DNA from: Streptosporangiaceae bacterium
Lineage (GTDB): Bacteria; Actinomycetota; Actinomycetes; Streptosporangiales; Streptosporangiaceae
Assembly: GCA_030040815.1 (NCBI GenBank)
Contig: JASHSZ010000538.1
Location: forward strand, 1-5,520
Length of the DNA stretch: 5,520 nucleotides
Direction: 5' to 3'
The position numbers and the translations under genes were made by a program. Below are positions 1-5,520 of the stretch, in pieces (position 1 is the stretch's first letter; every line of letters starts with the position of its first letter). The notes beneath the pieces were generated by a model. It had not been told where the DNA came from and searched no databases. It was given only the letters and a program-made list of their open reading frames with translations.

Positions 1-4
1 GGCG

Positions 5-27
5 CAGCAGCCCGCGACTGGCTGCTG
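5..27 (-). other. Second downstream hairpin, perfect 8-bp stem
   Basis: CAGCAGCC (5-12) pairs exactly with GGCTGCTG (20-27) around a seven-base loop. It follows the 10-bp hairpin at 40-66 with 12 bases between them. No gene start is visible between here and the window edge, so this is either terminator structure or part of the leader of the next gene. Confidence 0.4.
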
Positions 28-39
28 AGGCAGTCTCCG

Positions 40-66
40 ACGGTCCGGCCGACCCTGCCGGACCGT
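40..66 (-). terminator. Perfect 10-bp GC-rich hairpin after the DUF2344 gene
   Basis: ACGGTCCGGC (40-49) and GCCGGACCGT (57-66) are exact reverse complements with a seven-base loop, starting 30 bases past the stop codon. The position and strength suit an actinobacterial terminator without a U tail. It could equally be a structured leader of the next gene downstream, which lies outside the window. Confidence 0.5.
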
Positions 67-79
67 GCGTTCCGTCTCC

Positions 80-104
80 GCCAGTCGACGCGTCGTCAAC
101 TGGC
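80..104 (-). other. Imperfect hairpin over the DUF2344 stop codon
   Basis: GCCAGT (80-85) pairs with ACTGGC (99-104); after one C/A mismatch, GACG (87-90) pairs with CGTC (94-97), closing a three-base loop. The stop TGA (96-98) is inside the stem. It is the first of three stems at the end of this gene. Confidence 0.4.
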
Positions 105-1064
105 TCTCTGTTCTGTCGCTCGATCTCGAGCATGCGGGCGATCTCTCCCGTCGTGCTCCCGGGCACAGCCGACCTCATCGGGCCCCGCCGCGCCACGCGG
201 GAGCTGTCCATACGCGCTCTCCGGAGCGGTGCTCGCCGAGTCGGCGGTCTCCGCATCAGGGCACGTTGCCAATACTTGTCCCGGTCCGGTGCCCCGCCCG
301 TCCGGCCGGGGTACCGCCGCCGTAGCCATGGCCCGGATCGGGCCCGCGGCGGCCACAGTGCCCAGCGGGCCCTGAGCCAGCCGCGTGACTATCGGCGGTG
401 ACGACGGTTCCAGGGCCGACATGCGGCGAAGCGCAACCAGGATGTCTTCGGGTCGGACGGCTGGTGTCAAGTGCCGAACAATCATTCGAAGTATCGCACA
501 ATCCTGGTCCTCAGCCACGGCGGCGCGCTCAAGCGCTACTGATACCACCGCGGCCCTAGTGTCGAGCCGGCGGACTCCGCTGCTGGTCAGGCGCTCCACC
601 TCCGCGTGAGCGGCGGCGAGAAACACCTCTACCGCCGAGGCCGCCTCTGCTGGCGCGACTCCCGGCAGCACGACTTGCCATTCCGAGGCCTCGAGCCGCG
701 GCGCCGGTGCCACGGCCTGATCTGCGACCTCAATCACGTCAATCCCGTCTGGCAGGGCTGCGTCCAGGCGGTCCCGGACGGCTCCGGGATCCAGGCCCCG
801 CGTGAGGGAGATCTCCAGGTACTCGGTCTCGCTCGCAGCACCCGTGGGCGCGCCGCCCGAGTAGGAGATCTTCGGATGCGGTGAGAATCCCGCGGAGTGC
901 GCGACGGGCAGACCAGCCCGCCGTACTCCCCGTTCCACCGCACGCGCGATATCCCTATGACTCGCGAATCGCATCCTGCCACGCTTAGCGTACCTGACCG
1001 TCAGCCGCTGGACGGCTGGCAGCGGCGCTGGTCCCGGCGGCCGCGGCGGCTGCTGGCGCGTCAC
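96..1064 (-). CDS. TIGR03936/DUF2344 radical SAM-associated protein
   Basis: Partner protein of the radical SAM enzyme; no molecular function is known to me. From the GTG at 1064 it has 322 residues. Conserved family segments seen: RYAKRGRMRFASHRD (24-38), SAGFSPHPKISYSGGAPTG (57-75), SETEYLEI (78-85), RLEASEWQVVLPGV (123-136), SSGVRRLDTRAAV (161-173), RMIVRHLTPAVRPEDILVAL (193-212) and VTRLAQGPLG (226-235). Start choice: an ATG-less extension to 1208 is open, but it lies wholly inside the upstream gene and lacks family similarity, whereas the GTG at 1064 overlaps the upstream TGA as GTGA, has GGAG seven bases before it, and gives the usual N-terminus. Residues about 236-322 are a low-complexity Ala/Gly/Asp/Arg tail beyond the conserved domain. 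Codon use is looser than in the three upstream genes, most of all at 462-500 and in the last sixteen codons. In some bacteria this domain is fused to the radical SAM protein, which supports a shared job. Confidence 0.88.
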   Translation of the reverse strand: MTRQQPPRPPGPAPLPAVQRLTVRYAKRGRMRFASHRDIARAVERGVRRAGLPVAHSAGFSPHPKISYSGGAPTGAASETEYLEISLTRGLDPGAVRDRLDAALPDGIDVIEVADQAVAPAPRLEASEWQVVLPGVAPAEAASAVEVFLAAAHAEVERLTSSGVRRLDTRAAVVSVALERAAVAEDQDCAILRMIVRHLTPAVRPEDILVALRRMSALEPSSPPIVTRLAQGPLGTVAAAGPIRAMATAAVPRPDGRGTGPGQVLATCPDAETADSASTAPESAYGQLPRGAAGPDEVGCAREHDGRDRPHARDRATEQRAS

Positions 1065-3049
1065 TGGACCGCTCCGGCGGCTGAGGCCGCACGGCCGCCG
1101 ACCGCAAGAACCCCGTTCCGCACAACGCTCAGCGGCAGCAGTCGCTTCCCCGTCGGTCCGACCTCGATCTCGGTGTCCATGGACGGGCACACGCCGCATT
1201 CGAAACACGGCGTCCAGCGGCAGTCCTCCACCTCGGCGGCTCCCGCCGGGTCGACTGCCGCCAGCCAGTCCTGCCAGAGCCAGTCCCGCTCAAGCCCGGC
1301 GTCGAGATGATCCCAGGGCAGCACCTCGTCGTACCCGCGCTCCCTGGTGGTGTACCAGTCCAGGTCTACGCCATCCGCTGCGAGCGCAGCAGCGGCGCAC
1401 CGCTCCCAGCGCTCGAATGACATCGTTTCGCTCCAGCCGTCGAACCGGGCACCGTCTTCCCATGCTGCCCTGATCACCTTCGCGACGCGGCGGTCACCAC
1501 GGGACAGCAGGCCCTCAACGATCGACGGCTTGCCGTCGTGGTAGCGGTAGCCGATCGCCTTGCCGTATCGCCGGTCGGCCCGCATGGCGTTGCCCAGCGC
1601 CTTCAGGCGCGCGTCCACCGCCTCGTGCGCGCACTGCCCGGCCCACTGGAAGGGCGTGTGCGGCTTGGGAACGAACGCGCCGATGGACACCGTGCACCGG
1701 ATGTCGCTGCGTCCAGTGGCCACCCGCCCCGCCTCGATGACCCGCCGGGCTAGCGCGGCGATGGCCAGCACATCCTCGTCGGTCTCGGTCGGCAGCCCGC
1801 ACATGAAGTACAGCTTGACCTGCCGCCAGCCGCTCGCGTACGCCGTCGTGACGGTCCTGATCAGGTCGTCTTCGGTGACCATCTTGTTGATCACCTTGCG
1901 GATCCGCTCCGATCCGCCCTCCGGCGCGAAGGTGAGTCCGGACCGCCGGCCGCCGCGGCTCAGCTCGTTGGCAAGCGTCACGTTGAAGGCGTCGACCCGG
2001 GTGGACGGCAGGGACAGCCCGGTGGCCGTGCCCTCGTACCGGTTCGCGAGGTCGACCGCGATCTCGTTGATCTCGCTGTGGTCCGCACTGGACAGCGACA
2101 GCAGGCCGACCTCGCTGAACCCGCTTGCCGCCAGGCCAGCCTGCACCATCGAGCCAATCGCCGTGATGGACCGCTCGCGAACTGGCCGGGTAATCATTCC
2201 GGCCTGGCAGAATCGGCACCCGCGGGTGCAGCCACGGAAGATCTCGACGCTGTACCGCTCGTGCACGGTCTCGGCCATCGGCACCAGCGGCTTGCGCGGA
2301 TACTGCCAGGAGTCCAGGTCCATGACCGTGTGCTTGCCGACCGAGCGGGGCACCCCTGGCTGGTTGGGCACAACCCGGCCGATGGTGCCGTCCGGCCGGT
2401 ACGACACGTCGTAAAACCGGGGCACATAGACGCCGCCGGAGGTCGCAAGATCGAGCAGCAGGCCGTCCCGGCCGCCCGGCCGCCCGGCCCGCTTCCAGGC
2501 ACGGACCAGCTCGCTGATGGCGAGCACCGCCTGCTCGCCATCGCCGAGCACGGCCCCGTCGATGAACTCCGCGATCGGCTCGGGGTTGAACGCGGCGTGC
2601 CCGCCTGCCAGCACGACCGGATCGCGGGGCCGCCGCCCGGCAGCCGACAGCGGCAGCCCGGCCAGGTCCAGGGCGGTCAGCAGGTTGGTGTAGCCGAGCT
2701 CGGTCGCGAAGCTGACGCCCAGCAGGTCGAACTCGCCGACCGGCCGATGCGCGTCGACGGTGAACTGCGGCACGCCGTGGGCGCGCATGAGTGCCTCAAG
2801 ATCGGGCCAGACGCTGTAGGTGCGCTCCGCCAGCACGCCATCCTGCTCGTTGAGGACCTCGTACAGAATCTGCAGGCCCTGGTTGGGCAGGCCTACCTCG
2901 TAGGCGTCCGGGTACATCAGCGCCCAGCGGACGTCGCAGGAGTCCCAGTCCTTCACCACAGAGTTCAGCTCGCCGCCGACGTACTGGACGGGTTTGCGAA
3001 CCAGCGGCAGAAGCGGCTCGAGCAGGGGGTACACCGACTGCACAGGCAC
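1061..3049 (-). CDS. TIGR03960-type radical SAM protein of unknown substrate, with a B12-binding-like N-terminal region
   Basis: A probable cytoplasmic iron-sulfur enzyme; the family has no substrate that I know. From the GTG at 3049 it has 662 residues. Seen: YVGGELN (23-29), a Rossmann-like region with FDLLGVSFATELGYTNLL, LAGGHAAFNPEPI (147-159) and LGDGEQAV that resembles a cobalamin-binding fold but shows no clear DxHxxG motif, then the radical SAM core with CTRGCRFC (Cys274, 278, 281, CxxxCxxC), and LSLSSADHSEI. Near the C-terminus CRWTPCFECGVC supplies Cys610, 615, 618 and 621 (Cx4CxxCxxC), which could hold a second cluster. Start choice: the same frame is open up to a GTG at 3112 (683 residues) preceded by a GTGATC that could pair with 16S rRNA. 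I prefer 3049 because MPVQSVYPLLE lines up with the family N-terminus as I recall it, because the 3112 start falls inside a tandem DNA repeat, and because a -10-like hexamer sits six bases upstream. The stop overlaps the next gene as GTGA. Confidence 0.9.
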   Translation of the reverse strand: MPVQSVYPLLEPLLPLVRKPVQYVGGELNSVVKDWDSCDVRWALMYPDAYEVGLPNQGLQILYEVLNEQDGVLAERTYSVWPDLEALMRAHGVPQFTVDAHRPVGEFDLLGVSFATELGYTNLLTALDLAGLPLSAAGRRPRDPVVLAGGHAAFNPEPIAEFIDGAVLGDGEQAVLAISELVRAWKRAGRPGGRDGLLLDLATSGGVYVPRFYDVSYRPDGTIGRVVPNQPGVPRSVGKHTVMDLDSWQYPRKPLVPMAETVHERYSVEIFRGCTRGCRFCQAGMITRPVRERSITAIGSMVQAGLAASGFSEVGLLSLSSADHSEINEIAVDLANRYEGTATGLSLPSTRVDAFNVTLANELSRGGRRSGLTFAPEGGSERIRKVINKMVTEDDLIRTVTTAYASGWRQVKLYFMCGLPTETDEDVLAIAALARRVIEAGRVATGRSDIRCTVSIGAFVPKPHTPFQWAGQCAHEAVDARLKALGNAMRADRRYGKAIGYRYHDGKPSIVEGLLSRGDRRVAKVIRAAWEDGARFDGWSETMSFERWERCAAAALAADGVDLDWYTTRERGYDEVLPWDHLDAGLERDWLWQDWLAAVDPAGAAEVEDCRWTPCFECGVCPSMDTEIEVGPTGKRLLPLSVVRNGVLAVGGRAASAAGAVQ
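1072..1075 (-). promoter_or_regulatory. Ribosome binding site (GGAG) of the DUF2344 gene
   Basis: The minus strand reads GGAG, then seven bases, then GTG at 1064. The site lies within the last codons of the radical SAM gene and supports the GTG at 1064 over the longer upstream reading. Confidence 0.65.
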
Positions 3050-3055
3050 CGTTAC

Positions 3056-3061
3056 AGAGTA
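3056..3061 (-). promoter_or_regulatory. Possible -10 element (TACTCT) for a leaderless radical SAM transcript
   Basis: The minus strand has TACTCT, which fits the TANNNT -10 pattern, followed by six bases and then GTG at 3049. A transcript starting about seven bases past such a hexamer would begin at the start codon itself, and leaderless genes are common in actinomycetes. No Shine-Dalgarno sequence precedes this GTG, which is consistent with the idea. No good -35 (TTGAC-like) is present at the expected distance. TANNNT is a short pattern that occurs by chance. Confidence 0.3.
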
Positions 3062-3092
3062 CCGAGACGGGGCATCCGCGGCGTTCGCCGGT

Positions 3093-3152
3093 ACCTGGGG
3101 CCTGATCGCCACACGAGATCACACCTGGGGCCTGATCGCCAGACGAGATCAC
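3093..3152. repeat. Tandem direct repeat, two 30-bp units with one mismatch
   Basis: The units are 3093-3122 and 3123-3152, both beginning ACCTGGGGCCTGATCGCC on the plus strand. They differ only at 3112 (C) against 3142 (G), and a third copy may start at 3153 (ACCC). Each unit has TGATC, nine bases, then GATCA (3103-3121 and 3133-3151), an interrupted dyad; the two dyads are 30 bp apart, close to three helical turns. The repeat lies upstream of the preferred radical SAM start and could be an operator, or a copy of a dispersed intergenic repeat. If translation began at 3112, the proximal unit would encode the first residues of the protein. Confidence 0.85.
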
Positions 3153-3231
3153 ACCCAATTGCGCTAGCTCGCGCCACCTGATGGAGGGCCCAGCGTCGTT
3201 AGCGCCCGACTTGCGTGGTTTCGTTCCTGCG

Positions 3232-3248
3232 AGACCTCCACGAGGTCT
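3232..3248 (-). terminator. Perfect 7-bp hairpin just after rodA
   Basis: AGACCTC (3232-3238) and GAGGTCT (3242-3248) are exact reverse complements with a three-base loop, 29 bases past the rodA stop codon. No U-run follows. Together with the hairpin at 3263-3292 it suggests a boundary between the mrd operon and the radical SAM unit, but termination is not shown. Confidence 0.3.
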
Positions 3249-3262
3249 GCGATCTCCGAGCG

Positions 3263-3292
3263 GCAGCCGGCGAGGGTCACGCCAGCGGCTGC
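3263..3292 (-). terminator. GC-rich hairpin enclosing the rodA stop codon
   Basis: GCAGCC (3263-3268) pairs with GGCTGC (3287-3292) and GGCG (3269-3272) pairs with CGCC (3280-3283), giving ten base pairs with a three-base bulge and a seven-base loop. The rodA TGA (3277-3279) lies in the loop. No U tract follows on the minus strand, so this is at best a U-less terminator or an mRNA 3'-end stabiliser. GC-rich DNA forms such stems by chance fairly often. Confidence 0.3.
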
Positions 3293-4626
3293 AGTCGGCG
3301 CCGCAGCCGTGGACCTAAGCCGCTGCCGAAGACCGATCTGTGCCGGTGGACGCAGTGCAGCGCGCCGATCGCGATCATGTCGGCGAACACGGCTGACCCG
3401 CCGTAGGACACGAACGGCAGCGGCAGGCCGGTCACCGGCATGATGCCGATCGTCATGCCGATGTTGATGAACGACTGGACGCCGAACCAGATCGCGATGC
3501 CCGACGCGACCAGCATGCCGAACTGATCGTCGGCCCGCGCGGCGATCTGCAGCGCGCGCAGCAGCAGCAGCCCTAGCAGCACGATGATGACCAGGCACCC
3601 GATGAAGCCGATGTCCTCGCCGGCCACCGCGAAGATGAAGTCGGTCTGCTGCTCAGGGATGAACCCGCCGGCCACCAGCACGCCGTGGAACAAGCCCTCG
3701 CCGTGCACGCCGGCGGACGCGATTGCGATCTTGGACTGGTAGGCGCTGTACCCCGTGCCGCGCGGGTCGTCGCTCGGGTGCAGGAACGAGGTAAGCCTGT
3801 TGACCTGGTAGGCCTTCAGCAGGTGCAGCTTCGCCACCGCGGCGATGCCGGCCACGCCGCCGACGGTAAGCACGGCGAGCCAGCGCAGCCGCACACCCGA
3901 GAGCACGATCAGGCCGGCGATGAGCGCCAGCAGCAGGATGACCACGCCTAGGTCAGGCTGGGCCACGACGAGGACCAGCGGGATCAGTGACAAGCCGACG
4001 GCCTTGGCGATCGCGCGCGGCCCGGGCCTGGTCTCCCCGGCTCGTAGCTCCCCGAGAATCATCGCGCAAACGAAGATCACGGCGATCTTGGCGTACTCCG
4101 AGGGCTCGATCTGGAAACCGCCGGGCAGATTGATCCACGATTTGGCGCCGTTGACCACCCTGCCGACCGGCGACAGCACGGCGAGCAGGCCCAGGCAGGA
4201 TGCCGCGAGCACGATCGGCGCGTACAGCCGCAGCTGGCGATAGTCCAGCATGCTCACGGCGGCCATCAGGACCAGCCCGATGGCGATGTTGATGCCCTGA
4301 TGGATCAGGTACGGGTCGTGATACGTCAGCCCCGAGGTGGCCGTCGCGGCCCACACCAGCAGGGTGCCGAGCGCTATCAGGGCCAGCACGATGGCCAGCA
4401 GGAGCCAGTCGAGGTCGCGGAGCGGCGAGCCTGCGCCGAAGACTTGGCGCAGCAGCCGGCGCACCCGATGCCGGCGGCCGTCGAGGCTGGGACCGTTCGC
4501 GTACCCGCCGCGGTGGGCGCTGCCGCCATCTAGCCGGACCGGCGCAAGCCCGCGGTAGCTCGCCGAGCCCGGCACCGGAGTCGCCGCCCGCCGGCTCGTC
4601 AGATCCGAGCCGCTCCACTTGCTCAT
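3277..4626 (-). CDS. rodA: RodA, SEDS-family peptidoglycan glycosyltransferase for cell elongation
   Basis: A 449-residue polytopic membrane protein that polymerises lipid II into glycan strands and works with PBP2. Residues 1-70 form a basic, Gly/Arg-rich cytoplasmic extension (RRHRVRRLLRQ near 51-61), longer than in E. coli RodA. About ten hydrophobic segments follow, between roughly 72 and 425. Family landmarks seen: NGAKSWINL with Trp164, QIEPSEYAKIAV (172-183), VAQPDLGVVILL (221-232), GTGYSAYQSKIAIASAG (290-306), PEQQTDFIFAVAGEDIGFIG (324-343), and GMTIGIMPVTGLPLPFVSYGGSA (390-412, quoted here in part). By alignment from memory, Asp329 of TDFIF matches the essential Asp262 of E. coli RodA, so the enzyme looks intact. 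The ATG at 4626 overlaps the mrdA stop; only a weak purine-rich RBS is visible, so coupling probably drives initiation. The protein ends in a basic tail (RLRRRLQPLA). FtsW is the main alternative; the PBP2 and radical SAM neighbours argue for RodA. Confidence 0.94.
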   Translation of the reverse strand: MSKWSGSDLTSRRAATPVPGSASYRGLAPVRLDGGSAHRGGYANGPSLDGRRHRVRRLLRQVFGAGSPLRDLDWLLLAIVLALIALGTLLVWAATATSGLTYHDPYLIHQGINIAIGLVLMAAVSMLDYRQLRLYAPIVLAASCLGLLAVLSPVGRVVNGAKSWINLPGGFQIEPSEYAKIAVIFVCAMILGELRAGETRPGPRAIAKAVGLSLIPLVLVVAQPDLGVVILLLALIAGLIVLSGVRLRWLAVLTVGGVAGIAAVAKLHLLKAYQVNRLTSFLHPSDDPRGTGYSAYQSKIAIASAGVHGEGLFHGVLVAGGFIPEQQTDFIFAVAGEDIGFIGCLVIIVLLGLLLLRALQIAARADDQFGMLVASGIAIWFGVQSFINIGMTIGIMPVTGLPLPFVSYGGSAVFADMIAIGALHCVHRHRSVFGSGLGPRLRRRLQPLA

Positions 4627-5520
4627 CCCGGCCTGGCCAGCGGCCGACCGCCCGGCTCGGTGTCGGCCGGCTCGAAGAGTGCGGCGGTCAGCCCGGCGCG
4701 GCCCGGCGCAAGCTGCTGGCTGCCGATTGACGCCGCGGACGGCACGATCAAGCCCCCGCTGCTGATGTGCGGTTCAGCCGGGAGCTGGCCGTTCTGCAGG
4801 GCCGGAGGCTGACCCTCCAGCCCGTAGATGGCATCCCAGATCTGCCGGATCGCGGGCGCGGAGACGTCGGCGCCGTAGCCGGAGTCGGGGATCATCATGA
4901 CGACGACGTACTGCGGGTTGCTGCACGGGGCGAACGACGCGAAGTTCGAGGTCGCCATGTTCCCGGCGACCTGGGCTGTGCCGGTCTTGCCCGCGATGCA
5001 CACCTTGCTCAGCGGGAAGCCCCCGAACGCGCCCGCGGCGGTGCCCTGGGTCACGACGCCCTGCAGCGCGGTCCTGATGTAGGCGAGCGTGGCCGGCGAC
5101 GCGGGTAGGTGGCCGTCCACCGGCGGCGTGATCTGCTCCACGACCTTGCCCGTGGGGCTGATCAGTTCCTCGCCGATGCGCGGGCTGTACAGCGTGCCGC
5201 CGTTGGCCAGCGCCGCGTACGCGGTGGCCAGCTGGAGCGGCGTCACGGCGACGTAGCCCTGGCCGATGGACGCAAGCACCGCCTGACCCGGCGTCCACAC
5301 GTTCCCGCTCACGCAGTCCTGGTACTCGATCTGCTGGACGTAGCTGCCGTTAGGGTTGCCGTTCTTGCACCAGTCCTCGCCGGTATTCGCGTTGTCCTTC
5401 CACAGGTAGTACAGCCACTCCCTGGTTGGCACGGTGCCGCCAGCCTCGCCGGGCAGATCGACGCCGGTCGGCTTGCCGAAGCCCCAGTCCAGCTCGGTCT
5501 GCATCTCTTCCTGGACCGGG
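4623..5520 (-). CDS. mrdA: Penicillin-binding protein 2 (elongation-specific transpeptidase), C-terminal part, 5' end cut by the window
   Basis: This is the C-terminal 298 or so residues of a class B penicillin-binding protein, which crosslinks peptidoglycan outside the membrane as the partner of RodA. The frame stays open to the window edge, so the ATG at 5504 is internal and the true start lies outside. Seen: the family stretch GFGKPTGVDLPGE just after the edge, SIGQGYVAVTPLQLATAYAALANGG, and the transpeptidase KTG triad as AGKTGTAQ (KTG at 4980-4988). The SxxK serine and SxN motifs should lie upstream and are not visible. Four cysteines occur in this extracytoplasmic part (WCKNG, QDCVSG, KVCIAGKTG, FAPCSNP); the first two flank an insert that I recall from actinomycete PBP2s and could form a disulfide. 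After the domain comes a tail of about 65 residues rich in Pro, Gly and Ala. The stop overlaps the rodA start by four bases (ATGA), indicating translational coupling. A divisome class B PBP is less likely given the RodA neighbour and the radical SAM genes beyond it. Confidence 0.93.
   Translation of the reverse strand, partial: PVQEEMQTELDWGFGKPTGVDLPGEAGGTVPTREWLYYLWKDNANTGEDWCKNGNPNGSYVQQIEYQDCVSGNVWTPGQAVLASIGQGYVAVTPLQLATAYAALANGGTLYSPRIGEELISPTGKVVEQITPPVDGHLPASPATLAYIRTALQGVVTQGTAAGAFGGFPLSKVCIAGKTGTAQVAGNMATSNFASFAPCSNPQYVVVMMIPDSGYGADVSAPAIRQIWDAIYGLEGQPPALQNGQLPAEPHISSGGLIVPSAASIGSQQLAPGRAGLTAALFEPADTEPGGRPLARPG

Noticed and set aside
1065..1208. N-terminal extension of the DUF2344 protein to a start at 1208
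   Set aside because: These 48 codons lie entirely within the end of the radical SAM gene and are Arg/Cys/Gly-rich with no family similarity; the GTG at 1064 with GGAG upstream fits better.
1560..2414. Plus-strand reading frame of 284 codons
   Set aside because: It also lies opposite the radical SAM gene, is rich in Ser, Arg and Pro and has no recognisable domain; it is a shadow of the real frame.
3093..3152. CRISPR array
   Set aside because: The two 30-bp units are directly adjacent with no spacers, so this is a simple tandem repeat.
2796..3158. Minus-strand frame whose product starts with a tandem ten-residue repeat (GVISSGDQAP)
   Set aside because: The peptide repeat is simply the 30-bp DNA repeat translated, and the rest runs out of frame inside the radical SAM gene.
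2078..3181. Long plus-strand reading frame (367 codons) antisense to the radical SAM gene
   Set aside because: It lies opposite a well-supported gene, its product is rich in Arg, Gln, His and Pro and resembles no family, and long antisense frames are usual in GC-rich DNA.
3050..3276. Riboswitch, cobalamin or T-box leader, or tRNA gene in the gap before the radical SAM gene
   Set aside because: A cobalamin riboswitch was considered because of the B12-binding-like region, but I see no B12-box sequence, T-box or cloverleaf. Only short hairpins and the tandem repeat are present.
3164..3598. Minus-strand frame covering the rodA end and the gap after it
   Set aside because: It overlaps the conserved rodA C-terminus in another frame and its Ala/Arg-rich product matches nothing.

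Overview
This window reads as chromosomal DNA from a high-GC Gram-positive bacterium (Actinomycetota). The base composition is very GC-rich by eye, most codons end in G or C, and GTG starts are used. The gene order (PBP2, RodA, a radical SAM protein, a DUF2344 protein) is one I know from actinomycete cell-elongation loci. The genus cannot be fixed from this sequence. All four protein genes lie on the minus strand, so transcription runs from high to low coordinates. I found no convincing plus-strand gene, RNA gene, CRISPR array, insertion sequence or other mobile element.

Region 1 (3277-5520) is the end of a cell-wall elongation operon. It holds the C-terminal part of penicillin-binding protein 2 (mrdA/pbpA, cut by the window edge), then RodA, the SEDS peptidoglycan polymerase. 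The two genes share an ATGA stop/start overlap. RodA polymerises lipid II into glycan strands and PBP2 crosslinks them, as a complex in the membrane.

Region 2 (3050-3276) is the only gap between genes in the window that is not an overlap. It holds two hairpins after the rodA coding sequence (one encloses the rodA stop codon), a 30-bp sequence repeated twice in tandem with an alternating GATCA/TGATC dyad pattern, and a -10-like hexamer six bases before the start I prefer for the next gene. This looks like a transcription-unit boundary and possibly a control region.

Region 3 (96-3049) is a two-gene unit joined by a GTGA overlap. The first gene is an uncharacterised TIGR03960-type radical SAM protein with a CxxxCxxC cluster and an extra C-terminal four-cysteine cluster. 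The second is its partner of the TIGR03936/DUF2344 family. In other bacteria the two are fused or adjacent and often sit next to RNase E/G and the ribosomal L21/L27 genes. Their substrate is not known to me. This pair is the best candidate here for an undescribed biochemical system, although the genes themselves are widely conserved.

Region 4 (1-95) is the start of the gap after the DUF2344 gene and contains tandem hairpins. The next gene, expected to be an RNase E/G gene, lies outside the window.
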